DNA from: MESE01 sp036675035
Lineage (GTDB): Bacteria > Pseudomonadota > Gammaproteobacteria > Burkholderiales > Burkholderiaceae_D
Assembly: GCA_036675035.1 (NCBI GenBank)
Contig: JAKFFO010000064.1
Coordinates: forward strand, 1 to 56,053
Direction: 5' to 3'
Length of the DNA: 56,053 nt
In this document: positions 8,383-17,256 of the stretch, piece after piece
Position numbering within the stretch: the stretch's first letter is position 1
How the letters are laid out: each line of letters begins with the position of its first letter
Program-made: the position numbers and the translations under genes
Notes under the pieces: generated by a model
The model's input: only the letters and a program-made list of their open reading frames with translations
What the model was told of the DNA's origin: nothing
Database searches by the model: none

Positions 8383-9707
8383 TGAAACGTTATCCACGTC
8401 AGCTTTACCTTCAGCCTGCCCCGCAAGCGCAGGGCGTGGTCCGATTGCCCGGTTCCAAGAGTATTTCCAATCGTACTTTGCTGCTCGCTGCGCTGGCAAA
8501 CGGTACGACTCGAATCATGGATTTGCTCGCATCGGACGATACGCACGTGATGCTGATGGCATTGCAAAAGCTTGGAGTTGGATGGGGGCAGATCGGTGAT
8601 ACGCAAAACTATGTCGTGCATGGTGTACGGGGTGCTTTTCCCACGCATCAGGCAGATATTTTCATGGGAAATGCCGGCACGGCGATCCGTCCGCTGACTG
8701 CAGCGCTTGCAGTGACCGGCGGCGACTATACGCTGCATGGAGTATCGCGCATGCATGAACGACCGATCGGCGATCTGGTCGACGCATTGAACTCGATCGG
8801 TGCACGCATCCAATATACCGGGATGGCGGGATATCCACCGCTGCATATTCAGCGCGGACAGATTGCCGCGCAACGGATGAAGGTGCGCGGCAATGTGTCC
8901 AGCCAGTTCCTGACGGCACTATTGATGGCGGCGCCGTTGATGGCGAGAGACCATGACGTCACAATCGACGTCGTCGGCGATTTGATTTCCAAGCCGTACA
9001 TCGAAATAACGCTGAACCTGATGCATCGTTTCGGTGTCACTGTCAGACGTGACGGTTGGCAGTCGTTCACCGTGCAGGCTGGCCAGCAATACGCGAGTCC
9101 GGACATGATCCATGTCGAAGGGGATGCGTCATCCGCTTCCTATTTTCTTGCCGCGGGTGCGATCGCCAAGGGGGTGGTGCGGGTCGAAGGCGTTGGACGA
9201 AACAGCATCCAGGGTGATGTCCGGTTTGTCGAGGCGCTGCGGCAAATGGGCGCGACCATCACGATGGGCGAAAACTGGATCGAGGCGAAATCGAACGGCG
9301 TGCTGAAAGCGATCGATGCCGATTTCAATCACATTCCAGATGCTGCGATGACAATTGCGGTCGCTGCGTTGTATGCGGACGGCCCCAGTACCCTGCGGAA
9401 TATCGGGAGCTGGCGTGTCAAGGAGACGGACCGGATTTCTGCGATGGCGACCGAATTGCGAAAACTCGGCGCCACAGTCGAGGAGGGCTCCGACTATCTT
9501 CGTGTTACGCCACCGGCGCAGATTCAGGCCGCCGCTATCGATACCTACGATGATCATCGGATGGCAATGTGCTTTTCACTCGCGTCGCTCGATGGCGCAG
9601 GCCGAAAGGGAAACAGGATTCAGATCAATGATCCACAATGCGTAGCGAAAACTTTTCCGGATTATTTCGAAGCTTTTGCGAAAATTACGCAAGGCGGCTT
9701 GCTCTGA
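8382..9707 (+). CDS. aroA: 5-enolpyruvylshikimate-3-phosphate synthase
   Basis: EPSP synthase, 441 residues, sixth step of the shikimate pathway: shikimate-3-phosphate plus PEP. The ATG at 8382 overlaps the tyrA stop. Motifs are LPGSKSISNRTLLLAAL (PEP/S3P-binding Lys), GNAGTAIRPLTAAL, VSSQFLTALLMAAP, and the C-terminal TYDDHRMAMCF. The GNAGTAIRP loop is of the class I, normally glyphosate-sensitive type, with the Thr and Pro equivalent to E. coli T97 and P101 retained. It is followed by 103 bases before cmk. Confidence 0.97.
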   Translation: MKRYPRQLYLQPAPQAQGVVRLPGSKSISNRTLLLAALANGTTRIMDLLASDDTHVMLMALQKLGVGWGQIGDTQNYVVHGVRGAFPTHQADIFMGNAGTAIRPLTAALAVTGGDYTLHGVSRMHERPIGDLVDALNSIGARIQYTGMAGYPPLHIQRGQIAAQRMKVRGNVSSQFLTALLMAAPLMARDHDVTIDVVGDLISKPYIEITLNLMHRFGVTVRRDGWQSFTVQAGQQYASPDMIHVEGDASSASYFLAAGAIAKGVVRVEGVGRNSIQGDVRFVEALRQMGATITMGENWIEAKSNGVLKAIDADFNHIPDAAMTIAVAALYADGPSTLRNIGSWRVKETDRISAMATELRKLGATVEEGSDYLRVTPPAQIQAAAIDTYDDHRMAMCFSLASLDGAGRKGNRIQINDPQCVAKTFPDYFEAFAKITQGGLL

Positions 9708-9810
9708 GCGAGTGCCTCTTCAAGGCTTGTGTCTATCCCAAATTTGATGGTTCCGTGATCCAGTTGCGATAGATACCGGTTTTACCTGCCGCTTCAATAC
9801 TTTGCCGAAT

Positions 9811-10491
9811 ATGACATCGTCCAACTTGATTTCCGATGTGCCTGTTATTGCAATTGATGGCCCGACTGCGTCCGGCAAGGGCACGGTTGCCCAGCGCGTC
9901 GCCCAATCGCTGGGATTTCACTATCTCGATTCGGGTGCGCTGTATCGGCTGACCGCGTTATCCGCACTACGCAAACAGATAGTCTTGAGCGATGAAGACG
10001 CTGTCGCCCATTTGGCCGAATCCTTGCCGTGTGCTTTCGTCGGTGAAAAAATATTGCTGGTCGATGAGGATGTAAGCGACGCGGTTCGCGCTGAGGAAGT
10101 TGGAAATGCAGCCTCCAGAATTGCGGCATTGCCGGCCGTGCGACAGGGTTTGTACAAATTGCAACTGCGGTTTCGCATGCCGCCTGGTTTGGTTGCCGAT
10201 GGACGGGATATGGGAACAGTTATTTTCCCGCAGGCAGGCTTGAAGATATTCCTGACTGCAAGTGTCGCGGCGCGCGCTCAAAGACGTTATAAGCAATTGA
10301 TTGACAAGGGTTTTTCTGCTAGTATGGACGACCTTCTGAAGGATTTGATGGAACGCGATGCGCGAGACACCAACCGGGCGATCGCACCGCTTAAACCTGC
10401 AGAAGATGCATATGTGCTGGATACGTCGGAAATGACTGCCGATCAGGCGGTCGAACAAATTCTGCGTTGGTATGCGGTCGTGAAAACGTAG
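9811..10491 (+). CDS. cmk: Cytidylate kinase
   Basis: A 226-residue (d)CMP kinase making CDP/dCDP from ATP. The ATP P-loop is IDGPTASGKGTVAQRVA, followed by FHYLDSGALYR of the CMP-binding region, then DGRDMGTVIFP and the LID-type arginines in RAQRRYKQL. The ATG at 9811 is preferred over an in-frame TTG at 9802. The order cmk-rpsA-ihfB is conserved across proteobacteria and the S1 gene follows at 10611. Confidence 0.96.
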   Translation: MTSSNLISDVPVIAIDGPTASGKGTVAQRVAQSLGFHYLDSGALYRLTALSALRKQIVLSDEDAVAHLAESLPCAFVGEKILLVDEDVSDAVRAEEVGNAASRIAALPAVRQGLYKLQLRFRMPPGLVADGRDMGTVIFPQAGLKIFLTASVAARAQRRYKQLIDKGFSASMDDLLKDLMERDARDTNRAIAPLKPAEDAYVLDTSEMTADQAVEQILRWYAVVKT

Positions 10492-10535
10492 TATTTTTTC
10501 GTAGTCCCATTGGTGCTCGACTGGACGCAAGGTCC

Positions 10536-10560
10536 GGTTGGGTGTTGATAAACCCTAACC
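10536..10560 (+). promoter_or_regulatory. Possible hairpin in the rpsA leader
   Basis: GGTTGGGT and ACCCTAACC can pair around a short loop (one bulge), about 50 bases before the rpsA start. E. coli S1 represses its own message through structured leader hairpins. This element could play the same part here, but no function is shown by the sequence itself. Confidence 0.3.
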
Positions 10561-10610
10561 CAATATTTGCCGCAAACCCGCGATCAAAATTGGATAACCT
10601 GTTCAAATTT

Positions 10611-12326
10611 ATGTCAACTGTTGCTACCCCCTCCGCCTCTGCTCCTGGTATGGAAAGTTTTGCCGCGCTTTTTGAGGAATCGCTGTCGCGTCAGGACATG
10701 CGTTCCGGCGAAGTTATTTCCGCCGAAGTCGTCCGCCTCGACCATAATTTCGTGATCGTCAATGCCGGCCTCAAATCCGAAGCATTCATACCAATCGAAG
10801 AATTCAAGAATGACAACGGTGAACTCGAAGTCAACGTCGGCGATTTTATTTCCGTCGCGATCGAGTCGTTGGAAAACGGTTTTGGCGACACCATTCTGTC
10901 GCGCGACAAAGCCAAACGTCTGGCTTCGTGGCTCTCGCTTGAAAAAGCGATGGAGTCCGGCGAGATTGTTGTCGGTACCGTCAACGGCAAGGTAAAAGGC
11001 GGCCTGACTGTCCTGACCAATGGCATCCGTGCATTCCTTCCCGGTTCGCTGGTCGATACCCGTCCGGTCAAGGATACGACGCCGTTCGAAGGCAAGACCC
11101 TGGAGTTCAAGGTCATCAAACTGGATCGCAAGCGCAACAACGTGGTGTTGTCACGCCGCGCTGTCATCGAAGCATCGATGGGCGAAGAGCGCCAGAAGCT
11201 GATGGAAACCCTGAAAGAAGGCACCGTGGTTACCGGTGTGGTCAAGAACATCACCGACTACGGTGCGTTTGTCGACCTCGGTGGCATCGACGGTTTGCTG
11301 CACATCACCGATCTGGCATGGCGTCGCGTGCGCCACCCGTCGGAAGTGCTTACCGTCGGCCAGGAAATCACTGCCAAAGTCCTCAAGTACGATCAGGAGA
11401 AAAACCGCGTTTCGCTGGGCGTCAAGCAGCTGGGCGACGATCCATGGACCGGTCTGTCGCGTCGTTATCCGCAAGGCACCCGCTTGTTCGGCAAGGTTAC
11501 CAATCTGACCGACTACGGCGCATTCGTGGAAGTCGAGCAAGGTATCGAAGGCCTGGTTCACGTATCCGAAATGGATTGGACCAACAAGAACGTGGCGCCG
11601 AACAAAGTCGTCCAGCTGGGCGATGAAGTCGAAGTCATGGTCCTGGAAATCGACGAAGAGCGTCGCCGCATCAGCCTCGGCATGAAGCAGTGCAAGGCCA
11701 ACCCATGGGACGATTTTGCGATCACCCACAAGAAGGGCGACAAGGTCAGCGGCGCAATCAAATCGATCACCGACTTTGGCGTGTTCATTGGTTTGGCCGG
11801 CAATATCGATGGCCTGGTGCACCTGTCCGATCTGTCGTGGACAGAAACCGGTGAAGAAGCTGTTCGCCGCTTCAAGAAAGGTGACGAGCTCGAAGCAATC
11901 GTTCTGGCAATCGATGTCGAGCGCGAGCGTGTCTCCCTGGGCGTCAAGCAGCTGGAAGGCGATCCGTTCAACAACTTCGCCGCGATGAACGACAAGGGCG
12001 CACTGGTTACCGGAACAGTGAAGTCGGTCGAGCCGAAAGGCGCGGTCATTCAGTTGTCGGATGAAGTCGAAGGCTATCTGCGTGCGTCGGAAATTTCGCG
12101 CGATCGCGTTGAAGATGCCGGTACGCACCTGAAGGTAGGCGACAGGGTTGAGGCAATGGTTCTCAACATCGATCGCAAGGCTCGCGGTATTCAGTTGTCC
12201 ATCAAGGCCAAGGACTCGGTCGAGACTCAGGAAGCCATGCAAAAAATGTCTTCGGATTCCAACGCCGCTTCCGGTACCACCAGCCTGGGTGCATTGTTAA
12301 AAGCAAAACTCGACAACAAGAACTAA
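10611..12326 (+). CDS. rpsA: 30S ribosomal protein S1
   Basis: S1, 571 residues, the RNA-binding protein that brings mRNA to the 30S subunit. The start ATG at 10611 gives MSTVATPSASAPGMESFAAL. An upstream frame reaching into cmk has no S1-like sequence. Six S1 (OB-fold) repeats are visible, beginning near SGEVISAEVV, GEIVVGTVNGKVKGG, GTVVTGVVKNITDYGAFVDL, GTRLFGKVTNLTDYGAFVEV, GDKVSGAIKSITDFGVFIGL and GALVTGTVKSVEPKGAVIQL. Repeats 3 to 5 are the most alike, as usual. ihfB follows after 15 bases, so the two are co-transcribed. Confidence 0.98.
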   Translation: MSTVATPSASAPGMESFAALFEESLSRQDMRSGEVISAEVVRLDHNFVIVNAGLKSEAFIPIEEFKNDNGELEVNVGDFISVAIESLENGFGDTILSRDKAKRLASWLSLEKAMESGEIVVGTVNGKVKGGLTVLTNGIRAFLPGSLVDTRPVKDTTPFEGKTLEFKVIKLDRKRNNVVLSRRAVIEASMGEERQKLMETLKEGTVVTGVVKNITDYGAFVDLGGIDGLLHITDLAWRRVRHPSEVLTVGQEITAKVLKYDQEKNRVSLGVKQLGDDPWTGLSRRYPQGTRLFGKVTNLTDYGAFVEVEQGIEGLVHVSEMDWTNKNVAPNKVVQLGDEVEVMVLEIDEERRRISLGMKQCKANPWDDFAITHKKGDKVSGAIKSITDFGVFIGLAGNIDGLVHLSDLSWTETGEEAVRRFKKGDELEAIVLAIDVERERVSLGVKQLEGDPFNNFAAMNDKGALVTGTVKSVEPKGAVIQLSDEVEGYLRASEISRDRVEDAGTHLKVGDRVEAMVLNIDRKARGIQLSIKAKDSVETQEAMQKMSSDSNAASGTTSLGALLKAKLDNKN

Positions 12327-12341
12327 AGGTCGAGCACGTCA

Positions 12342-12647
12342 ATGACAAAGTCGGAATTGATTGCCCGCCTGGCCGAACGTTATCCGCAGCTGGTTGCGAA
12401 GGATGCGGATTACGCGGTCAAAACCATTCTCGATGCGATGACCGATGCCTTGGCAACTGGCCAGCGCATCGAGATACGGGGGTTCGGCAGTTTTGCGCTG
12501 AATAGCCGGCCGCCTCGCATCGGGCGAAATCCGAAGTCGGGTGATAAAGTGATGGTGCCTGAAAAACGGGTGCCGCACTTCAAGCCCGGCAAGGAATTGC
12601 GGGAACGGGTCGACGCCATGGTTGGACAACCAATCAAGGAAGACTGA
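12342..12647 (+). CDS. ihfB: Integration host factor subunit beta
   Basis: A 101-residue DNA-bending protein that pairs with IHF alpha. It shows the HU/IHF fold from MTKSELIARLAERYPQL onward, the signature EIRGFGSFALNSRPPRIGRNPKSG with the Pro that intercalates into DNA, and the C-terminal helix FKPGKELRERVD. The slightly longer tail VGQPIKED is common in Burkholderiales. It lies 15 bases after rpsA and is followed by a double terminator. Confidence 0.97.
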   Translation: MTKSELIARLAERYPQLVAKDADYAVKTILDAMTDALATGQRIEIRGFGSFALNSRPPRIGRNPKSGDKVMVPEKRVPHFKPGKELRERVDAMVGQPIKED

Positions 12648-12668
12648 GTTGCATGCAATGAAATAGGA

Positions 12669-12694
12669 ACGGCATCTTCGGATGCCGTTTTTTT
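12669..12694 (+). terminator. First of two tandem terminators after ihfB
   Basis: ACGGCATC-TTCG-GATGCCGT followed by a run of seven T residues. The stem is 8 bp with a very stable UUCG tetraloop. It ends the rpsA-ihfB transcript. Confidence 0.93.
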
Positions 12695-12698
12695 GAGC

Positions 12699-12725
12699 AC
12701 GGCATCCGGAGATGCCGTTTTTTTT
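12699..12725 (+). terminator. Second tandem terminator after ihfB
   Basis: The stem ACGGCATC/GATGCCGT recurs with the loop CGGA and a run of eight T residues, only 4 bases after the first terminator. The identical arms suggest a local duplication of the terminator giving a fail-safe stop before lapA. Confidence 0.92.
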
Positions 12726-12795
12726 CACGTACAATTTCGGTTATTCTCAGCGCTATCCGGCAACCCGTCCGTGGACATCATAAGGAATCGGCATC

Positions 12796-13110
12796 ATGAA
12801 GATTTTATTCAGAATCGTTGCAGCCATTCTGTTTGTCATATTTTTCGGGTTTGCGTTAAAGAACACGCAGGAAGCGTCGTTGCAATTTTTTCTCGGTTAT
12901 GAGATTCGCGGACCGCTGGTTCTTCTGTTGCTCGGTTTTTTTGCTGCAGGCGCGGCGTTGGGTGTGCTTGCGATGACACCAACGGTCTTGCGCTGTCGCC
13001 GCGATCTGTCAAAACAAAAAAAGACGCTCGCGGTCATGCAGAAAGACAGCGAGGCGCAGCAGCTTGCGCGAATTCAGCCGCCGCAACCGGACAGTGTTGT
13101 TAATCCCTGA
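12796..13110 (+). CDS. lapA: LapA domain inner membrane protein
   Basis: A 104-residue protein with two membrane segments (about 5-22 and 41-63) and a charged cytosolic C-terminal tail starting CRRDLSKQKKTL. The pattern NTQEASLQFFLGYEIRGPLVLLLLGFFAAG matches the LapA (YciS) family. LapA works with LapB in the assembly and control of lipopolysaccharide. It lies directly before lapB with 46 bases between, the conserved order. Confidence 0.92.
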   Translation: MKILFRIVAAILFVIFFGFALKNTQEASLQFFLGYEIRGPLVLLLLGFFAAGAALGVLAMTPTVLRCRRDLSKQKKTLAVMQKDSEAQQLARIQPPQPDSVVNP

Positions 13111-13156
13111 TCGCGACCTGCCAGCATGGCGCGACTAATCAAAATAAAACTCCCGC

Positions 13157-14332
13157 ATGGAATTTGAAACCTGGTGGTTGCTTGGCATCCCGATATTTTT
13201 CAGCCTGGGCTGGATTGCGGCACGCGTCGATATCAAGCAACTCATTTCCGAATCGCGCAGCCTGCCCAGCGGTTATTTCAAAGGCCTGAATTTTCTGTTG
13301 AACGAGCAGCCCGATAAAGCAATCGATGCCTTTATCGAAGTCGTCAAGCTTGATCCCGAAACCGTCGAATTGCATTTCGCACTCGGAAATCTTTTCCGGC
13401 GTCGCGGCGAAACGGAGCGTGCGATCCGGATTCATCAAAATTTGCTGGCACGCCCCGATTTGCCGCTGGAGTTCCAGGTCCATGCACAATATGAGTTAGG
13501 GCAAGACTATTTGAAGGCCGGCCTGCTTGATCGGGCCGAAGAGGCATTCAACAAACTGGTCGAAACACAATACGGTGTTCAGGCGCGCAGGGCGCTTCTG
13601 GAAATTTACCAACGCGAAAAGGAATGGAACCGCGCAATTGATGCCGCAGTTGCGCTGCAAGAATCCGGTGCCGGCAGCAGGCAAAAAGAGATAGCGCAGT
13701 TTTATTGCGAACTGGCGCAGGACGAACTGGTGCACACCCATCCAGACGCCGCATTGGAAATGCTAGAAAAGGCGCTGGCCGCCGATCGCAAGAATGTGCG
13801 CGCCACGATGCTGATGGGCGACGCTTATCTTGCAAAAGGGGATACCGAGGGCGCACTGCTGACATGGCGCCGGGTCGAACATCAGAGCGTTCCGCATGTG
13901 GCGCTGGTTGCGCGGCGCCTGATGGATGGCTACCGCGCCGTGGGTCGTCCGCAAGAGGGTGCAAATCTATTGAAGAGTTACCTCGCCGAGGCATCCTCCA
14001 TTGACCTGATCGAAGTCGTGTTCGAGGCAACGCTTGAGTTGAATGGCGTGGCGGCTGCGAACCAGCTGGTAAGTGACGAATTGCGCCGCACTCCCACCTT
14101 GCTCGGACTGGATAAATTGCTTGAGGCGCGGCTGTTGAATGCAGTGCCGGAAGTCCGGCCGGAGCTGTCGCTGGTCAAAAACCTGGTGCATGGCTATGCT
14201 CAGAAGCTGGCACGCTACCAGTGCAGCCATTGCGGATTCAAGGCCAGACAATTTTATTGGCAATGTCCAGGGTGCAGTCAGTGGGAAACCTATCCTCCGC
14301 GCCGGACCGAAGAACTCAATGTAATGAATTGA
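13157..14332 (+). CDS. lapB: LapB (YciM), regulator of LPS synthesis
   Basis: A 391-residue inner-membrane-anchored TPR protein. Residues 4-20 (ETWWLLGIPIFFSLGWI) are the N-terminal anchor, followed by about nine TPR helices pairs (YFKGLNFLLNEQPDKAIDAF, ALGNLFRRRGETERAIRIHQ and so on). The C-terminal rubredoxin-like metal knuckle has C356, C359, C370 and C373. In E. coli LapB delivers the LpxC deacetylase to the FtsH protease, balancing LPS against phospholipid. The heptose kinase downstream fits an envelope cluster. Confidence 0.95.
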   Translation: MEFETWWLLGIPIFFSLGWIAARVDIKQLISESRSLPSGYFKGLNFLLNEQPDKAIDAFIEVVKLDPETVELHFALGNLFRRRGETERAIRIHQNLLARPDLPLEFQVHAQYELGQDYLKAGLLDRAEEAFNKLVETQYGVQARRALLEIYQREKEWNRAIDAAVALQESGAGSRQKEIAQFYCELAQDELVHTHPDAALEMLEKALAADRKNVRATMLMGDAYLAKGDTEGALLTWRRVEHQSVPHVALVARRLMDGYRAVGRPQEGANLLKSYLAEASSIDLIEVVFEATLELNGVAAANQLVSDELRRTPTLLGLDKLLEARLLNAVPEVRPELSLVKNLVHGYAQKLARYQCSHCGFKARQFYWQCPGCSQWETYPPRRTEELNVMN

Positions 14333-14429
14333 AGCGCTACGTCATCGGCAAGATCACCTGATTTGCATTATCGGAAATGACAATAATCATTCTTGATTCC
14401 GCCGTTTATTTGGACCCATATCAACAGGT

Positions 14430-15368
14430 ATGCACACCATGATTCCGACCACCTTGAGTTCTGCCAGGATACTTGTTGTAGGCGATGTCATGCTGGACCG
14501 TTACTGGTTTGGCGAGGTGGCACGCATCTCCCCTGAAGCGCCGGTACCGGTGGTTCGGGTCGAGCGGCGTGAGGAACGCCTCGGAGGTGCAGCAAACGTG
14601 GCTCGCAACGCAGCGTCGCTTGGCGCCGACATCGGCCTGCTTGGTGTGGTCGGTCAGGACGAAGCCGGAATGGTGGTCGAGAAGCTGCTGACCGAGTTGA
14701 AAGTCAAAAGTTATCTGAATCGCGACCCGGCAATTTCGACCATCATCAAATTGCGGGTGATCGGCCGCCAGCAACAGCTGTTGCGCATCGATTTTGAAGA
14801 GGCGCCGAGCGACCTGGTATTGCGCGACAAACTAACTCAATACAACGCACTGCTTTCGCAATATGACGTGATCGTGCTCTCCGATTATGCGAAAGGAAGT
14901 CTGGTGAACGTGGCAGCGATGATTGAAGCGGCAAAGCGATTGGGAAAACGGATACTGGTCGATCCAAAGGGGGAAGACTTCACCCCATACGCCGGAGCAT
15001 CGGTGCTGACTCCGAATAAATCCGAACTGAGGCACATTGTCGGCTCATGGAAGACCGAGGCTGAACTGACCGAAAAGGCGCAGAAACTGCGCACTGCGCT
15101 AGGCTTGGAAGCGCTTTTATTGACCCGTTCCGAAGAAGGCATGACGCTGTATACCAACCAGGATGCCACGCATTATCCCGCACTGGCCAGGGAAGTTTTC
15201 GATGTATCGGGCGCCGGTGACACCGTTATCGCGACCCTGGCTGCGATGCTTGGTGCCGGTGTTGCTCTTGACGAAGCGGTATCGATAGCCAATCGTGCCG
15301 GCGGCATTGTAGTCGGCAAGCTCGGTACCGCGGTCGTTACCAAAGAAGAGCTCTTTTCTCCGAATTGA
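14430..15368 (+). CDS. rfaE1: D-glycero-beta-D-manno-heptose-7-phosphate kinase
   Basis: A PfkB-family sugar kinase, 312 residues, phosphorylating heptose-7-phosphate at C1 for the ADP-heptose used in LPS core. Motifs are ILVVGDVMLDRYWFG, SPEAPVPVVRVERREERLGGAANVARN, LVDPKGEDFTPYAGASVLTPN, and the catalytic anion-hole region VSGAGDTVIATLAA. It lacks the C-terminal adenylyltransferase half found in E. coli HldE, so a separate RfaE2 must exist elsewhere. The epimerase gene hldD, often next in this order, is absent here. Confidence 0.94.
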   Translation: MHTMIPTTLSSARILVVGDVMLDRYWFGEVARISPEAPVPVVRVERREERLGGAANVARNAASLGADIGLLGVVGQDEAGMVVEKLLTELKVKSYLNRDPAISTIIKLRVIGRQQQLLRIDFEEAPSDLVLRDKLTQYNALLSQYDVIVLSDYAKGSLVNVAAMIEAAKRLGKRILVDPKGEDFTPYAGASVLTPNKSELRHIVGSWKTEAELTEKAQKLRTALGLEALLLTRSEEGMTLYTNQDATHYPALAREVFDVSGAGDTVIATLAAMLGAGVALDEAVSIANRAGGIVVGKLGTAVVTKEELFSPN

Positions 15369-15494
15369 ATTGAATATATCGCATATATGGTATGGACCCT
15401 CTCGTCTGGAGTGTTATATAAATGGCAAGTTCGCAGTGGCGGGTATCGTGCCTTCCTCTTGACGGACACATACAATCTTTTCAGAGAGGCTCGA

Positions 15495-15875
15495 ATGTTA
15501 AAACAACTATTATCAGGATTTGCCATCTTCGTTGCGACCGTCGGATTCGCATTTGCCCAGGTCGATATCAACAAAGCGGACCAAGCTGCGCTTGACGGGA
15601 TCAAAGGGGTCGGTCCGAAGATGTCGAAAGCAATTCTCGATGAGCGAAAAAAGGGCGGTGACTTCAAGAACTGGGCCGATCTCGAAAAAAGGGTCAAAGG
15701 GGTTGGAGCGAAAAGCGCAGTAAAGCTGTCGCAGGCTGGCCTGACCATAAACGGTGAAGCCAAATCAAGCACATCTTCCGCCACGTCGAACGATATGAAA
15801 AAAGACGCGAAATCTGAGCCGAAGAATGTAAAGGCAGATGTCAAGAGCGTAAAAAAAACCGAAATGAAGCAATAA
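15495..15875 (+). CDS. ComEA-like helix-hairpin-helix DNA-binding protein
   Basis: A 126-residue secreted protein. Residues 1-21 form a signal peptide (FAFA-Q cleavage). The helix-hairpin-helix domain (about 22-88) contains VDINKADQAALDGIKGVGPKMSKAILDER and VKGVGAKSAVKLSQAGL. The last 35 residues are a low-complexity Lys-rich tail (KSSTSSATSNDMKKDAKSEP and on). ComEA homologues bind incoming double-stranded DNA in the periplasm during natural transformation. The ATG at 15495 is chosen because it begins the signal peptide, and an upstream in-frame ATG at 15387 is less likely. Confidence 0.88.
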   Translation: MLKQLLSGFAIFVATVGFAFAQVDINKADQAALDGIKGVGPKMSKAILDERKKGGDFKNWADLEKRVKGVGAKSAVKLSQAGLTINGEAKSSTSSATSNDMKKDAKSEPKNVKADVKSVKKTEMKQ

Positions 15876-15896
15876 GAATTCAATTAATCCAATCAA

Positions 15897-15920
15897 CTCC
15901 CGCAATGAAAATTGCGGGAG
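15897..15920 (+). terminator. Hairpin after the comEA-like gene
   Basis: CTCCCGCAAT and ATTGCGGGAG form a perfect 10-bp stem with a GAAA tetraloop, 21 bases after the stop codon. There is no T-run after it on the plus strand, so it may be an imperfect terminator or an mRNA 3' stabiliser. Confidence 0.6.
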
Positions 15921-16009
15921 CCCCCGTGCATCTGGTTGCCGTCGTCTTATACGTGAAATAACGTCTGCGATTAAAATGGTGTTTTTAGTGACGTCATCTT
16001 AAAGACACA

Positions 16010-16912
16010 ATGACTTATCAAACTATCGAAGACACCATCGGCAATACACCGCTGGTGCAGCTCAAGCGAATTCCCGGCGAGGACGCTGTTCGCCGCAACA
16101 ACATCATTCTCGGCAAGATGGAGGGAAACAATCCCGCCGGATCGGTAAAAGATCGGCCGGCACTGGCCATGGTGAAAGGTGCAGAGCAACGCGGCCGGAT
16201 AAAACCTGGAGATACGCTGATCGAAGCGACCAGCGGCAATACCGGGATCGCGCTGGCAATGGCGGCGTCGATGCGGGGATACAAGATGATCCTGTTGATG
16301 CCGGAGAATCTGAGCCTGGAGCGTCGTCAGAGCATGGCCGCGTATGGCGCACAGATCGTTTTGACTCCGAAGGCGGGCGGCATGGAGTACGCTCGGGACT
16401 TGGCCGAGCAAATGCAAAAGGAAGGGAAGGGAATCATCCTGGATCAATTTGCCAATCCGGATAATTCACGTTCGCATTATGAGTCAACGGGACCGGAGAT
16501 TTGGCGCGATACGGCTGGCAGGATCACTCATTTTGTTAGCGCGATGGGTACGACCGGAACCATCATGGGCGTATCGCAATATCTGAAGGAACAAAATCCG
16601 AAGGTGCATATCGTCGGAGCACAGCCGGAAGAGGGCTCGCAAATCCCAGGTATCAGGAAGTGGCCGGAGGAATACCTTCCAAAAATCTACGACAAATCGC
16701 GCGTGGACCAGGTCGAATCCGTAAGCCAGGCTGCGTCCGAACACATGGCACGGCGACTGGCGGCGGAAGAAGGAATATTTTGCGGAATTTCAGCCGCTGG
16801 AGCATGTGAAATCGCCTTGCGGATTTCTCAAACAACGGAGAATGCCACGATCGTTTTTATCGTATGCGATCGTGGAGACCGTTATCTGTCCACCGGAGTG
16901 TTTCCTGCATAG
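16010..16912 (+). CDS. cysM: Cysteine synthase B (O-acetylserine sulfhydrylase)
   Basis: A PLP-dependent beta-replacement enzyme, 300 residues, making cysteine from O-acetylserine and sulfide or thiosulfate. The PLP lysine is K47 in NPAGSVKDRPALAM, and the SVKDRPA wording marks CysM rather than CysK (SVKDRIG). The substrate loop EATSGNTGIALAM and the phosphate-binding GTTGTIMGV are intact. The stop codon lies inside a perfect hairpin shared with the convergent gene at 16927. Confidence 0.95.
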   Translation: MTYQTIEDTIGNTPLVQLKRIPGEDAVRRNNIILGKMEGNNPAGSVKDRPALAMVKGAEQRGRIKPGDTLIEATSGNTGIALAMAASMRGYKMILLMPENLSLERRQSMAAYGAQIVLTPKAGGMEYARDLAEQMQKEGKGIILDQFANPDNSRSHYESTGPEIWRDTAGRITHFVSAMGTTGTIMGVSQYLKEQNPKVHIVGAQPEEGSQIPGIRKWPEEYLPKIYDKSRVDQVESVSQAASEHMARRLAAEEGIFCGISAAGACEIALRISQTTENATIVFIVCDRGDRYLSTGVFPA

Positions 16913-16923
16913 CTTGCAGGAAA
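16901..16923. terminator. Hairpin in the cysM / HTH-gene convergent gap
   Basis: TTTCCTGCA and TGCAGGAAA form a perfect 9-bp stem around TAGCT. It contains the cysM stop codon and fills the 14-base gap to the convergent gene at 16927. No T-run follows on either strand beyond the stem's own bases, so termination is likely but not certain. Confidence 0.5.
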
Positions 16924-16926
16924 CGG

Positions 16927-17256
16927 TTACTGCTGATCCGAGGTTGCTGCCTCTTTAGGCTTGAACTGCTTGTCGCTGATGCGGAACTTGTCGCGGCGAT
17001 CACCCATCAGGATGCGCAGATCACGAATGCTCAAATCACTCACTTCGTGCATCCGGATCAGCAGGGACGCGCCTACAGGCAGCCGGCGGTGACGGATTTT
17101 GCTGATCACCGGTGGTGCGACCTCGAGCGCACGCGACAATGCGGCATCATTCTTAAGATGCAGTTTTTCAATCAGCGAATCCAGCAAGTTGTTAGGATCG
17201 TAGGCAACTTGATCGGCCAGTCGGTTACTGCTCGTATTCTCTAACTGAGTAGTCAT
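16927..17256 (-). CDS. Small helix-turn-helix (Cro/CI-like) DNA-binding protein
   Basis: A 109-residue protein. The centre, about residues 24-86, reads as a five-helix Cro/CI-type domain: LLDSLIEKLHLKNDAALSRAL, then EVAPPVISKIRHRRLPVGAS with the recognition helix in PPVISKIRHRR, then LIRMHEVSDLSIRDLRILMG. The N-terminus is polar and the C-terminus is basic and Lys-rich. This looks like a family common in Oxalobacteraceae, but I cannot name its target. It stands alone, convergent with cysM, and has a long AT-rich upstream gap with imperfect palindromes that could be its own operator. Confidence 0.72.
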   Translation of the reverse strand: MTTQLENTSSNRLADQVAYDPNNLLDSLIEKLHLKNDAALSRALEVAPPVISKIRHRRLPVGASLLIRMHEVSDLSIRDLRILMGDRRDKFRISDKQFKPKEAATSDQQ

